NCBI RefSeq assembly: GCF_000003195.3
Contig: NC_012875.2
Coordinates: 16,748,398-16,812,397 of the forward strand
Origin: Sorghum bicolor
Lineage: Eukaryota; Streptophyta; Magnoliopsida; Poales; Poaceae
DNA length: 64,000 nucleotides
Direction: 5' to 3'
The translations under genes were made by a program, and so were the position numbers. Shown here in pieces: positions 11,166-22,715 of this stretch. Within the stretch, counting starts at the first letter, position 1. Each line of letters starts with the position of its first letter. Below the pieces are notes generated by a model, which ran no database searches, was not told the DNA's origin, and worked only from the letters and a program-made list of their open reading frames with translations.

Positions 11166-14100
11166 CCGAACGTGCAGTGGTGCAAGCATCCCCGTTGGAG
11201 AGCCAGCAGGTCACCTTTGGTACGACTCAGAAATCGTGGCTCCGATCAGCACCGCACTCCCAGGGCTACCACTCTGCCAGGGAGGTCAGGAATTTTAACT
11301 CACCTGCCTTTGGTCTTACGCCAATGGTCCCCCGCACACTGCAATTCCTCCGGTAGTGCGCACTTTATACTTGCCGGTCTTCCGGCCTGAATCATACTAC
11401 TAGGCTTCGCGGTCGGAACGAGTTATCCGGCCAACTAAGTGTTAGGCATGCGTTCTACATGACAAGAGGACGTACAACGGTCGGTCCTTAGCTGCCACAG
11501 ACGGAGTTACTACAACCTTGCAAAACTCCGTCCGGCTTAAGTCATTTCAATCTGGTTCCTTCCACGATAGCACATATAGACAATCGTGATCTGACACAAC
11601 CCTATCTCGCGCAGGTGATAGGATATCACCTGACTTCTACCGATTAAAGCATGTCTAAGCCACTACTTGATCCTAACTCTATAACCAGGTGGTGGTAAGA
11701 TATCTGGACAAGGATTGAGTAACATGCAGCAAGGGGTTTCACCACAACTCCTATACGTAATGCATCAATAGATATAACGTAATCAAGTAAGCTTTCGAAA
11801 TTAAAGTGGGAGACTTAAAATGCTCCGGGGCTTGCCTTTTACGAATGATGCGGGCTCGTGGTTCGGGCACTCAATCTCTTCCTCGGGCTCCTCGAGTCCG
11901 GCTTGCTGGACCTCCACCTCTGGATTGCCCTCCTGACCTTCGGAGTTCACCTGGAGCTCGAACGAAGCTGTCGCGTCCGGTGCACCTATTGCATGCATGA
12001 TAAGTAAGAAAGGGTGCATGCTGGACAGGGATGAATGCTTAACAAAGTAATTGACACTTCACTGGACACTTATTTACTGAGTAAACTCCCAAGATAGACT
12101 CACAAAGGATAACCAACTAACTTAGCAAGATCTAACAAGTCCAACTATAACAGCAAGCATTTCTTAACAGAGCAGCTCAGTAAACAGGTCATAACTATTG
12201 CTATAAAAATCCAACAATTATAAATGTGGATATTCTGGAAAGATTATGAAATTGTCTACATATCATATTTAGACATCACAGCAAGATTCATAAGTTAAAC
12301 AAGTCAATTAAACAAGGTTTCAGGTTCTGTCCCAGAAAAACAGAAAGCACCTATTTCTGGAACCTAACTTTGAAAAGCCATAACTTCAAAACTACTGGAC
12401 CAAATGATCCCAAATTTAAACCACAGCTAGTTCATAAAGTTTACAACAACTTTGATTTAGACAAGTCTTCCAGAAAACCAAGTTATGAATATGCAAAGGT
12501 TGAATTATTTCTTTGCTGTCCAGAACAGCTATAAACCTTCAATTAATTATTTAATGACATAGCCAAAATATAATCAGTATCAACCACATGGCTTATAAGC
12601 ACAAACATACTATGGGATTACCAGAACAACATATGTTAACTCCAAAACACTTAATAATAAGACATTTATTAATTTAATTCTATAAAGGAGCATAATTACA
12701 AGATACCAGCAAAAGTGCTCAGAAAAATCTACAAAAATTACAGGAGCACAACCATAGCATCTTGACCTTAACGTAAAAATTTCAGAGCAATTGCACACGC
12801 CAACTTAAGATAAATATTTAACATGTAACAAGGTGCTTAATTCACAAATTAAGAAACATGGCTTATATAGTGTCCAACTGCAGATTTCAGATTATTTACA
12901 TGTTACTAATACCATAAGCAAGTTTGACACAAAAGCAGAGCACCAGCATAAGCACCCAATATTTATTATGATTTAAATAAGGAAACAAGCCATAGAACAA
13001 ACATAAATTTCATATCACAGATATATCACTCCAAAAATCATGTAATATTTATCACAACATTCTCATACCACTCAGAGCCTAGCATAAAAATTTCATAGCA
13101 AAAAGAGCGGTCTATCAATAGATATGAATTTATACTTAAATAAACAAAATTAAATCATAACAATTATTTTTCCCAGAGAACAAGGTACATTTTATATTTT
13201 TAGTAAAAACTAGCCATCTCAAAGAATCTCACAAAATTGGTTTCACAATTTTTGGATTTTAAAAACACACGATATGATTTTTGCAAGAAAGCCAAAAATC
13301 TGGATTTGAATAAAAGAGTGGAGGAGACCGTTGAGTCACTAACAGCGGGTCCCGCGCGTCAGCGACCCAGAGAACAGAGGGCTCCTTCGCCGGCGAATGC
13401 TCACCGATGGTGGGCTTCTCCGGCGGATCCAAGGGCACCAGCGTGCTCCTGGAGTGAATCCGCATCGATGGAGGTAAGTGGCGCTAGGGTTATAGCGATG
13501 GAGAGGGGTCGCCGTCGGCCATGGCGTCACGGCGGAGCTACCCCGGCTTTCGCCGGCCATCTCCGACCTGTGGAGCATCGGGGAAGAGCGGCTTAAGCAC
13601 CAGCGAGTTAGCGTGGAGCTTTCTAGGTAGAAACGCCTAACCCTAACGGCTCCGATGAGTCTGCTCACGTGCGAGGTGCTCGTCGGCGTTGAGCACGGCA
13701 GTGCGGCGGCCGTGTTCCCGCACGACGGTGGTGCCTCAGCCGGAATGGTGTGGCGTGGACCGACACCAAGACCTAAGCGAACCTTAACGCGACTCAGAGG
13801 GAAGAGAGGAGTCGAGAACGGAGCAGCGGCGAGGTTCGCCGGAATCGGTGTCGTGACGGCCGTGAACCCGACGACGACGAACTCGTGAAATGCGGCTCAC
13901 CTCGGGGAGATCTCGTCCAACCGATGGGTGGAGAAGATGGAGGAGCTCGAGGTGAACTCAGAGACGCTCGGAGGCGAGGCAAGACGCAGAGGCGGGGGCT
14001 TGAGAAGCTCGCGAAGCTCGCGGCGGCAATGGCGACGGCGCTTTCGCCTGGCGGAGTCACGAGAGAGAGGCAGGGAGAGAGTGGACGGGCGCTGAGTGAG

Positions 14101-14925
14101 TGCGGGGTGTCGTGGCGTCCATGACGACACCGACGACCTGACGAGCGGGGCCAACGCCGGCGTACGGGCGCCAAATGGCGGACAGGTGTCGCGCTGGCGT
14201 CCACGACGGCGAGCTCGGCTCTGAATCAGGCAACGCGATCAACGACTGACAGAGCAACTTCGACGATGATTAACTTCCAAACCAAGGCGAGTTAGGAGAT
14301 GGTGTAGTTGACAAAGTTGGAGTACTAGCTGAGTTCTCCAACAATGTCAACTAGAGCAAAAGCCATATCGGCCTGGATTGAGAGATATGAGATTTCCAAA
14401 ATCGTTCGAGCACACTACTCACGCCAGGACTTAGCCAAAATCGACCAAGTGCTAAAACGGCACCCAATTCTGCATTGCAAGCACTGTTTGAGCAAGATGT
14501 GGTCATTTTCATGAGATGGCCATAAAACAACTTTTGTTCCTTATAAAATTTCCTACAACTTTGCTGTGGAAAGTTTTGACATGAAAATATTTTATGAAAC
14601 ACTTTTTAAAAGCCTAAGCAAAAGAGGTTTCTAGGGCCTATTCATGTAAGTATGACTCAAGTGATTATTTTGGAGAAGTGACCAACATGAACATTGTTCC
14701 TAAGGTTGAGTTAGGCCTAGATAAACTATTTACCAAAGCATAACATACAAGCATGAGCATGGTCCACACAAACACAAGCATAGGAAGCCTATTTAAACAA
14801 CTTAAATCACATTTTTGCATAGAATGACATGACTCAAGGTAGATGATGATCATGATATGCTTGAGTAGATGATGATGCTCATGTTATGCAGGTGATTTAT
14901 GCAACCATAACACTGGGGTGTTACA
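11166..14925 (-). mobile_element. Truncated LTR of a Tekay/Del-like Ty3 retrotransposon
   Basis: Homologous along most of its length to the LTR at 59456-63382. Shared landmarks are GGCTTCGCGGTCGGAACG (11404 here, about 60512 there), AATGCTCCGGGGCTTGCCTTT (11819 and 60946), a long AT-rich middle and a GC-rich block (13319-14230 here, 62040-62890 there). The right end is GGGGTGTTACA at 14925, the complement of the canonical TGTAACACCCC LTR start, so the LTR is on the minus strand. The left about 0.8 kb, relative to the other copy, is missing and is replaced by CACTA sequence. ORFs in the GC-rich block (up to 136 codons on both strands) overlap each other and have only composition-driven content, so none is called. 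Confidence 0.8.
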
Positions 14926-17900
14926 GATATTGGGGCTAATGTTCATGTATGTGCTGACATCTCTTTGTTTTCTTCTTATCAGGCCGGCAACTCTGGAGCC
15001 TTACTGATGGGGAACGGCTCTCATGCGCGTGTTCTTGGTGTTGGTACAGTCATTCTGAAGTTCACTTCGGGAAAGACGGTGCTCATGAAGAACGTGCAAC
15101 ATATTCCCTCCATCAAAAAGAATCTCGTTAGCAGCTTACAGCTTTGTAGAGATGGCTACAAAATAGTCTTTGAGGCCAATAAAGTTATACTTTCAAAGTT
15201 TGGAACTTTTATTGGTAAAGGTTATGATTGTAGAGGCTTGTTCCGCTTATCTATGCATGATGTGTGTAATAAAATCGTGAACCATACTGTGATTTCGAAT
15301 GAGTCGAATATTTGGCATTCGCGATTTTATCATGTTAATTATGGTTGTTTAACGCGGCTAGCAAATATGTCAAAGGTTCTAAGTGCCATGTATGCGTGTA
15401 ATCCAAGCAACCTCGCAAGCCTCACAACGCTGCGGAGGCGATGAACATGGCACCGTTAGAACTAATCCATTTCGATCTATGCGAGATGAATGGTGAGTTG
15501 ACTAAAGGTGGTAAACGATACTTCATTACTTTTATAGATGATTGTACTAGATTTTGTCATGTGTACTTGCTTAAAACAAAGGATGAAGCATTACAATATT
15601 TTAAAGCCTATAAAGCTGAAGTAGAAAATCAACTTGAGAGGAAAATTAAACGCTTAAGGTCCGATCGTGGTGGAGTATATTTTTCAAGTGATTTTTCTGA
15701 TTTCTGCATAGAACATGGAATTATTCATGAGAGGACACCGCCATACTCACCACAGTCCAATGGGATTGCCGAAAGAAAGAACCGTACTCTAACTGAGATG
15801 GTTAACGCCATGTTAGAGACTTTGGGTCTATCTAAGGAATGGTGGGGTGAGGCGATATTGACAGCGTGTCATGTCCTGAATAGAGTTCCTACAAAGAATA
15901 AAGAAATCACACCATTTGAGGAATGAGAAAAGAAAAGAATAAATGACTCCTATTTGCGTACTTGGGGTTGTTTGGCTAAAGTGAATGTGCCAATAAACAA
16001 GAAACGTAAACTCGGACCTTAGACAGTTGATTGTATTTTCATTGGTTATGCTACTCACTGCGTAGGGTATAGGTTTTTAATTATAAATTCTAGAGTACCA
16101 GATATGCATGTTGGTACTATAATGGAATCTAGAGATGCAACATTCTTTGAAACTGAGTTTCCTATGAAAAGTACACCTAATATTTTTAGTCATGAGTCTA
16201 TAAATTCCCATGAGCAATTTATTCCGATAGAACAATCTGAGGAACCCCATGTTCACTATCCTGAGGAGGATGATAATGTAATCACTCGAACGAGCAAAAG
16301 ACAAAGAAAAGTGAAGTCTTTTGGAGACGACTATATTGTGTACCTCGTGGATGATACCCCAACAACCATTAAAGAGGCATTTTCCTCCCCTGATGCTGAC
16401 TTGTGGAAGGAAGCAATAAGGAATGAGATGGATTCAATAATGTCTAATGGAACTTGGGAAGTGGTTGAACGGCCTTTTGGGTGTAAACCTATAGGGTGTA
16501 AATGGGTGTTCAAGAAAAAGCTTAGGCCTGATGGTACAATTGAGAGGTACAAGGCTAGGCTTGTGGCTAAGGGTTATACCCAAAGAGAAGGGGAAGATTT
16601 CTTTGATACTTATTCACCTGTTGCCCGTTTGACCACAATTCGAGTGCTACTATCTTTGGCTGCCTCACATGGTCTTCTCATTCATCAGATGGATGTGAAG
16701 ACAGCTTTCCTAAATGGAGAGTTAGAGGAAGAGATCTATATGGATCAGCCTGATGGATTTGTAACAAGTGGTCAAAAGGTCAAGGTGTGTAAGTTATTAA
16801 AATCCCTTTATGGCCTAAAACAAGCTCCAAAACAATGGCATGAGAAGTTTGACAGAACCGTAACTTCTGCCGGCTTTGTTGTTAATGAAGCTGACAAATG
16901 TGTGTACTATCAGTTTGGTGGGGGTGAAGGTGTGATCCTTTGTCTGTACGTGGATGACATTAAGCTTGGGACAAGCCTTGATGTGATCAAGGAAGTTAAA
17001 GACTTTTTGTCCAAGAACTTTGAGATGAAAGATTTGGGAGAAGCTGATGTTATTCTAAACATTAAGCTTTGAAGAGAAGGCAATGGTGGGATTACACTTG
17101 TGCAATCCCACTATGTGGAAAAGATTTTATGTTGCTTTGGGTACAGTGACTGTCAATCTACTCCTACGCCTTATGATCCAAGTGTGCTATTGAGGAAAAA
17201 TCGAAGAATAGCAAGGGATCAACTAAGATTCTCCCAAATTATAGGCTCATTGATGTACCTTGCTAGTGCCACGAGGCCTGATATCTCGTTTGCAGTGAGG
17301 AAACTTAGCCGGTTTGTGTCAAATCCGAGAGATATTCATTGGCATGCTCTTGAGAGAGTGATGCGCTATCTAAAAGGTACTATGAGCTATGGCATTCACT
17401 ATACCGGATACCCAAAGGTATTAGAGGGTTATTGTGATGCAAATTGGATATCTGATGTTGATGTGATAAAGGCCACAAGTGGATATGTGTTTCTGCTTGG
17501 AGGTGGCGCTGTTTCATGGAAGTCTTGCAAGCAGACTATCTTAACGAAGTCAACCATGGAAGTAGAACTCACAACATTAGACACCGCCGGCGCTGAGGCC
17601 GAGTGGCTTCGTGAACTCCTGATGGATCTACCGGTGGTTGAAAAACCTGTGCCGGCTATTTCCATGAACTGTGACAATCAAACGGTGATCACTAAAGTCA
17701 ACAGTTCTAAGGACAACATGAAGTCTACTAGGCATGTCAAATGGCGTTTGAAGACTGTCGGGAAATTGAGAAACTCCAGAGTTATAGCATTGGACTATGT
17801 TCATACGTCCAAGAATCTGGCAGATCAATTCACAAAGGGACTATCATGTAATGTGATAGATAGTGCATCGAGTGAGATGGGTTTGAGACCCACGTGTATT

Positions 17901-17957
17901 CTACCATGGTGGCAACCTGTTCTATATGATCGGAGATCCCGTGAAGTAGAATGGTGA
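14926..17957 (+). pseudogene. Ty1/copia pol pseudogene (protease end, integrase, RT, RNase H)
   Basis: Copia polyprotein fragment. It opens with DIGANVHVCAD, the protease active-site region (D-S/T-G-A in relatives; here Ile replaces Ser/Thr). GAG-pre-integrase follows (WHSRFYHVNYGCL, about 15310). After a frameshift between about 15371 and 15381, with a few codons lost, comes integrase (DLCEMNGELTKGGKRYF, SDRGG, SPQSNGIAERKNRT). Reverse transcriptase carries [34 protein letters not shown] and YVDD. RNase H has YCDANW, KSTMEVE and NCDNQ. In-frame stops: TAA 15399-15401, TGA 15924-15926, TAG 16020-16022 and TGA 17070-17072. Gag and the front of protease are absent because the sequence abuts the LTR at 14925. 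The type resembles Tork-group elements, but I did not verify the lineage. Confidence 0.93.
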
Positions 17958-18441
17958 AACAAGCCAAAAGTAGATTGTGAGGAAAGACCCTTTACTTAAC
18001 TCATCTCAATTGCACTTCTTTACTAAGTCTGTAAGGAAGGCTGGTTATATACCTTAATGTATTCCAAAGTGCCTTGTGAAGCGATAGATGTTGTCCTACA
18101 GAACATCTTTAAGGAATACACCTATATGAGTTTGACTGCTAGTAACAGTCTATGAGATTTGGGTGATCTCTAGATCCTCATGAATGGGCCAGAAGTATGA
18201 CTTATATGCTTCAACCAGAGGGGATGTTCATGCAATCCGGTATCAGTTATGAGTGTAGATGAAACTTATATCACACAAAACTTGCAATTCAAGGCATAGT
18301 CCATTGTTCAAGTTGTGACTAAGTGTAGTCTGTACTCTAGGTGGAAGTTCAACTTAACAGTCTCCACCGAAACGTCTGGTATATGAAACGACATGGAAAC
18401 TCAGAGAGCTTTTCTTATGTGCCCTAGAAATAGGTAGGGAT
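17958..18441 (+). other. Copia 3' untranslated region and polypurine tract
   Basis: Non-coding stretch between the RNase H end (stop after EVEW) and the 3' LTR. Purine-rich TAGGTAGGGA at 18431-18440 immediately precedes TGTTGAATATAATGGGCC and is the likely, slightly degraded, polypurine primer for plus-strand DNA synthesis. No ORF of note. Confidence 0.65.
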
Positions 18442-19690
18442 TGTTGAATATAATGGGCCTTAGCCCATAATTATATTTGATGATTAATTCAAGGGCCCAT
18501 AATTAATGTTATAATAAAAACGGTTTAGTACCGTATTGATGATTGACCATGTGTTAACTCAACTTAAATAGGTGGCCTTTGTTAGCTCCTATGGAGAAGT
18601 TGAGGAAGGGAAAAGGGGTGCCACACGCGCGCGCCGCCGCCGCCGCCGATCCGTGTCTCGTCTTGTCTTGTCTTGTCGAGGTCGAGACGTGCGTGACGTG
18701 ACACACGAGGACCAGACCAGATGTGACGTGACACACGCGTGGTGAATAAGGAAAGGGAGGAAAACGGGATCTGACCGTTGTGTAATTAATGGCAATTAAT
18801 TGCTAATTGATTGACTCGGTTTATGGCAATTAAATGGGATTAATTGTCATCAATGGGCCTATATATTCCATACGCGTGACACTCCTTCCATACCTGACAC
18901 ACAGTTAGTCCTCTCCTGTCGAGTTGCTCCCTGCCCATTCCCGTCCTGAACCACTGCGCGCACAGAGATCGGGAGAGCAGGCCTCCGGAACCCGACGCCT
19001 AGCATCGAGACACCTGCTCGGGTGTTGCGGGCAATCAGGTTTTTGGGGAGCGTCTTCCGCGACTGCTCACCGGCGAGATCGTCTTCTTCCACTCCGGCGG
19101 ATCGAGATCGACTACTGCGTCTTCGTCTTCTTCCTGGTGGACGTTCGCGCGGATCGAGACCGACTACTTCGTCTTCTTCCTGGTGGACGTTCGCGGGACT
19201 GCACTGCGAACATCTTCCTGCATCGACTGTGGTCCGCTACTTCACGCAGCGCACTATGTCGACTAGTGCGAATGGAGCCGCCGGTGCCTTCGGCACTGGT
19301 CCCTCCTCAGGTACAATCTTAAACGATTGTTTTCCGTTTTCAGTATGTCTGCTGTAGTTGCAGTAGTTCTTGCAATGTTTATCTCTAATCTGAGTAGTGA
19401 TAAAATTGCACACGTGCACATATATGCCACCACTATATTATGCGTAATTTTTTGGATTAAATCAAACATTAAAATGTCTAAATTTCTAACACATATAACA
19501 TGCATGTGGTCAGCAATAACATTCAACACTTCTCATGGTTTTTGTATTATTTTGCAAGGAATTATGTTGTTTTTGTTAAAATATATGAAATGTACTAATT
19601 CTTTTAATATATCAGGTAGAAACGTGTATGTACTCAACAGTTACTTAAAAAAATTTGTAATACAAGATGTCTGTATTAGCTGTTGTTGAG
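18442..19690 (+). mobile_element. Probable 3' LTR of the copia element; right border uncertain
   Basis: Starts with TGTTGAATATAATGGGCC, a typical plant copia LTR start, right after the purine tract. Contains GGGCCTATATATTCC (about 18855), a plausible TATA region, followed by a GC-rich transcribed-looking block. ATGTCGACTAGTGCGAATGG at 19255 starts a short open stretch that reaches TCCTCAGGTACAATC, a possible splice donor. This could be a leader exon captured in the LTR, or the start of a second copy's internal region. I could not find the terminal CA plus target duplication, so the end near 19690 is an estimate. Confidence 0.5.
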
Positions 19691-20640
19691 CCCCAAGAAA
19701 TCCATCAACTGACAGATGCAAGCACACAATCAAATCTGGCCAAATCGTCAACAGGACCAAACATGTGTGTGTCCTCGCCCAGGTAGGAAGCACCCAGAAC
19801 CAAATTAAGCAAAGATGAAATGGCAACTGATATTTACCTCAGAATCTAATTAAAGAAGAAATCGATGTGCTGCCTGCTCCTAGGTGCTGCCTGCTCGATG
19901 GGGAACAAATCTGCCCATGGGTGCTGCCTGCTTGTGCCGGAGATGTGGGTGAGGGGACGCACGACGGGAAACGGCCATGGTGGAGGGGGCGGGGTGCCGG
20001 AGAGCCACCGGCCTGGGTAGCCCATGAATGGGCCGCCGGCCAGAGCAGCGTGTGGACGGGACATTGGCCTGCGTGTAGAGGAGATGCCTGCCTAGTGGAC
20101 GATGAAGCACGCGGCGAGTGGGTCGGGAGTCGGGATGGGAGGCCGCGACGCGCTCACGGGGAGGAGGCCTGCGGAGCGCGGCCAGTGGCCGGTCACGGGA
20201 GTCGGGTGGCGGCGGCCTGGGTGTGGCGGCTAGAAAGGTTGGAGTGGCTAGGTTTTCCAAAGACAGATAGAGGTTGAGACAAGCTAATTCATATGACAAG
20301 TAGGCCTTTCCAATTTTTTTAGGCGCGAATCGAGGAAGGTGTGGGCGCGCAGGCCCAATCCAATATGCCGACTGACCGACGGACTCAGTTAGTGATATAT
20401 AGCGTCTGACCGTCTGACGGTAACCCGAAATAAATTTTGCGACCGACCGTTGGATGCCGAAACAAGATATAACGACCGACCGTCCAACGCTATATCAATG
20501 TTTTTACCAACCCTTAGTCGGACGCAAGTTTGGGTTCTGGTATAGTGTTTTTAGCGCTGAGACTACCCTAAGAATCTAAACAGTTTTCTAGTTATTACTA
20601 ATAATCTAAACACATCTCTAGCTATTTATAAGTAACTAAC
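19690..20640. other. Unassigned region with a GC-rich block
   Basis: No gene or element recognised. 19910-20250 is GC-rich. Opposing ORFs of 136 and 139 codons overlap there, and neither has a recognisable motif. 20350-20530 holds repeated GACCGACCGT words (CTGACCGACGGACTC, GACCGACCGTTGGATG, GACCGACCGTCCAACG). The GC-rich block could be a promoter/5'-exon fragment, on the minus strand, of a gene or element. That is a guess from composition only. Confidence 0.35.
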
Positions 20641-22310
20641 TATTAATTATAGGGATCGAAATAAACCTAATGATTGAGAGAATTCAAATTGCCAAACAAA
20701 CTTTTAACGAGAAACAACAGCTAGAGAATGGCCAGTACGTGGGCAACCTGCCACTTCAAGATACTAAGGAACTTGAAAGCCTCCTCTCTATGGCACTATG
20801 TTGGTGCAAAAAATTGTTTCTTGCTCAACAATCTCGGTGGCTCTCATAGGGTGTGTAGAAGATAGAGTTCTGCACCTCTTGAGCCTCAATGCACGAGCTT
20901 AGCTTGGTGATTTAAATATGCGGCATGTCAGTTAGTTAGAGCTGAAATTGGGAAGAAAGAAAGACAAATGTCAAATTATGGAATCTGCCGGTCGTTGCCA
21001 GACAGTTCCAAAAATATATAGCTCAAAGAAGCCTCTGACTAAGGGAATTAACTAAAAAGTCAACTCCTAATGATAATGTGATGATAATGCATTATGACAT
21101 TTGTTGTTCAATTATTGAACTTTCATAGATTTGATCGAACAATCGAATTTACGAGTAAAAGCAACAAGATCGGCTATTTAGCCGATACACTATTTGTATG
21201 CAAGAGATAGCTTACGTGTATTTATCCCCTTATTCATTAAATAAACAATAACTCATTAAAACTGGTCTAAAGGCCTGCGGTTTTAACATGTTACTTTCAT
21301 AAATATATTAAATTTATATTCACCTGGTCTAAAGGCCAGCAGCTTTAATAAACTCAACACGAATTACTAGTATACTTAATACCATAATCGGGTTCACACA
21401 CGTGCTCTATTCGTTGAAGAGTAAGTGGATCGGCTATTTAGCCGATATAGAGTCCATGAAGCACCAACAAGATATATTTACTTCGTCGTAAATAAATTTG
21501 GTTTTTTCTTACCAAATTAATCATGATGAAATAAATATCTCGAACGCACAACATGTAACAATCAAGGTCAATAGATTAATTATCTCAAATTTGTTTAGTG
21601 ATCATTGTTTATTAAAGTTGGTTGCAAGCATTTAGATTTAAGCTTAAATTAATCGGTCGAATCTTGATTGGGTGGAATATTGTTATAATAAATAAAACAT
21701 CAAATTTTGAACAGTATTGATAACTTATTGAATCTATTAAATTACCAATTTAATAGAGCTGATAACTAACTTAAATCCGTCTTTGTAAGAGTTTAGAACA
21801 ATGCATCCTTACAAATAAGATCTAAATCGATAACTAGTTCCAGTCGAGTTTAATACGAGTTCCGATGATGCAGCCGTAATAAAGTAAATATGAACCATGA
21901 CAATACTTACAAGCAAACCGAAGGTCGAAATCAACTGATGCAGCTTGATTTGTCGAATGTCTTGTCGAGATCTACTCTTACTCCTACTCCTAAGGTTGGT
22001 GGCCGGAGCCGAAAAGGGTGTATATTAATTGTGTATATGTTTACAAGAATCGGGTTTCTAATATTTATAGCCTGGGAACCTAACCATATGTCTTAATACT
22101 ACATGACTACTCAAAAAGGTAATCCAGACTCCAATTTCTTCCTTGTAATGAAACCCGACACGTCTTCTCGCGTCTTCCCTGGATTCGATATCCCGTGATT
22201 GACTGTTTTCATCTGCACCTCCATTTAGTTGATCCACTATCCAGCTGTCCTCCTTTCCATGAAACAGGCCCACGGACAATTCTTTGACTCACCAAAATTT
22301 AGGATTAACA
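20640..22310 (-). mobile_element. LTR (3' LTR) of a minus-strand retrotransposon, element E
   Basis: The right border is well supported. On the minus strand a G-rich tract (ATTGGGGGGCATG, plus 22311-22323) is followed by TGTTAATCCTAAATTTTGG, the classic polypurine-tract / TG start arrangement, so the LTR ends at 22310 on the plus strand. The left border was not found and may lie anywhere from about 20640 to 21100. The body carries two identical inverted repeats and a 62-base spaced repeat (separate entry), and no gene. A 68-codon ORF at 21890 is not supported. Confidence 0.6.
21169..21446. repeat. Duplicated palindromes in the LTR of element E
   Basis: ATCGGCTATTTAGCCGAT occurs at 21169-21186 and again at 21429-21446. 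Each copy is an inverted repeat (ATCGGCT / AGCCGAT with a short spacer). Between them CTGGTCTAAAGGCC occurs at 21262-21275 and 21324-21337, 62 bases apart. The role is unknown; they could be regulatory hairpins of the LTR. Confidence 0.75.
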
Positions 22311-22325
22311 CATGCCCCCCAATTA
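22311..22325 (-). other. Polypurine tract of element E
   Basis: The plus strand reads CATGCCCCCCAATTA. Read on the minus strand this is a purine-rich tract with six G immediately upstream of the TGTTAATCC LTR start. It fixes the element's orientation as minus, and therefore makes the PMD gene that follows (plus strand) antisense to it. Confidence 0.7.
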
Positions 22326-22485
22326 TAGGATAGAAATAATATTATTCCAAAATTGCCAATTATCTAATCAAAACCAATGCGGACACACTGATGAGTTTGT
22401 TTCCTACTCTGTCTTCCTGTTCTATTAGTCTTAAAAGCTGAGAGTTTCCCTTCAAAGCAATTTTAGTGAAAATCAAAACCCACAC

Positions 22486-22621
22486 NNNNNNNNNNNNNNN
22501 NNNNNNNNNNNNNNNNNNNNNNNNNNNNNNNNNNNNNNNNNNNNNNNNNNNNNNNNNNNNNNNNNNNNNNNNNNNNNNNNNNNNNNNNNNNNNNNNNNNN
22601 NNNNNNNNNNNNNNNNNNNNN
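22486..22621. other. Assembly gap (136 N)
   Basis: A run of N inside the leader region just upstream of the PMD gene. The exact gap size may be arbitrary. Two apparent ORFs that run through it are artefacts. Confidence 0.99.
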
Positions 22622-22715
22622 ATCTCTTTTTTCATTTTCCTTCCTACCCCCACGATCACCAGAACCAAATATTCATCCTCTTGAGGACAACTTGCACAAG
22701 ATTTTCCTAGGCCCC

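Noticed and set aside
13237..14204. ORFs of 77-136 codons on both strands
   Set aside because: Same GC-rich LTR block in the truncated copy; no conserved frame between copies.
19867..20299. 136- and 139-codon opposing ORFs
   Set aside because: Composition-driven; no recognisable domain and no supporting splice or promoter structure.
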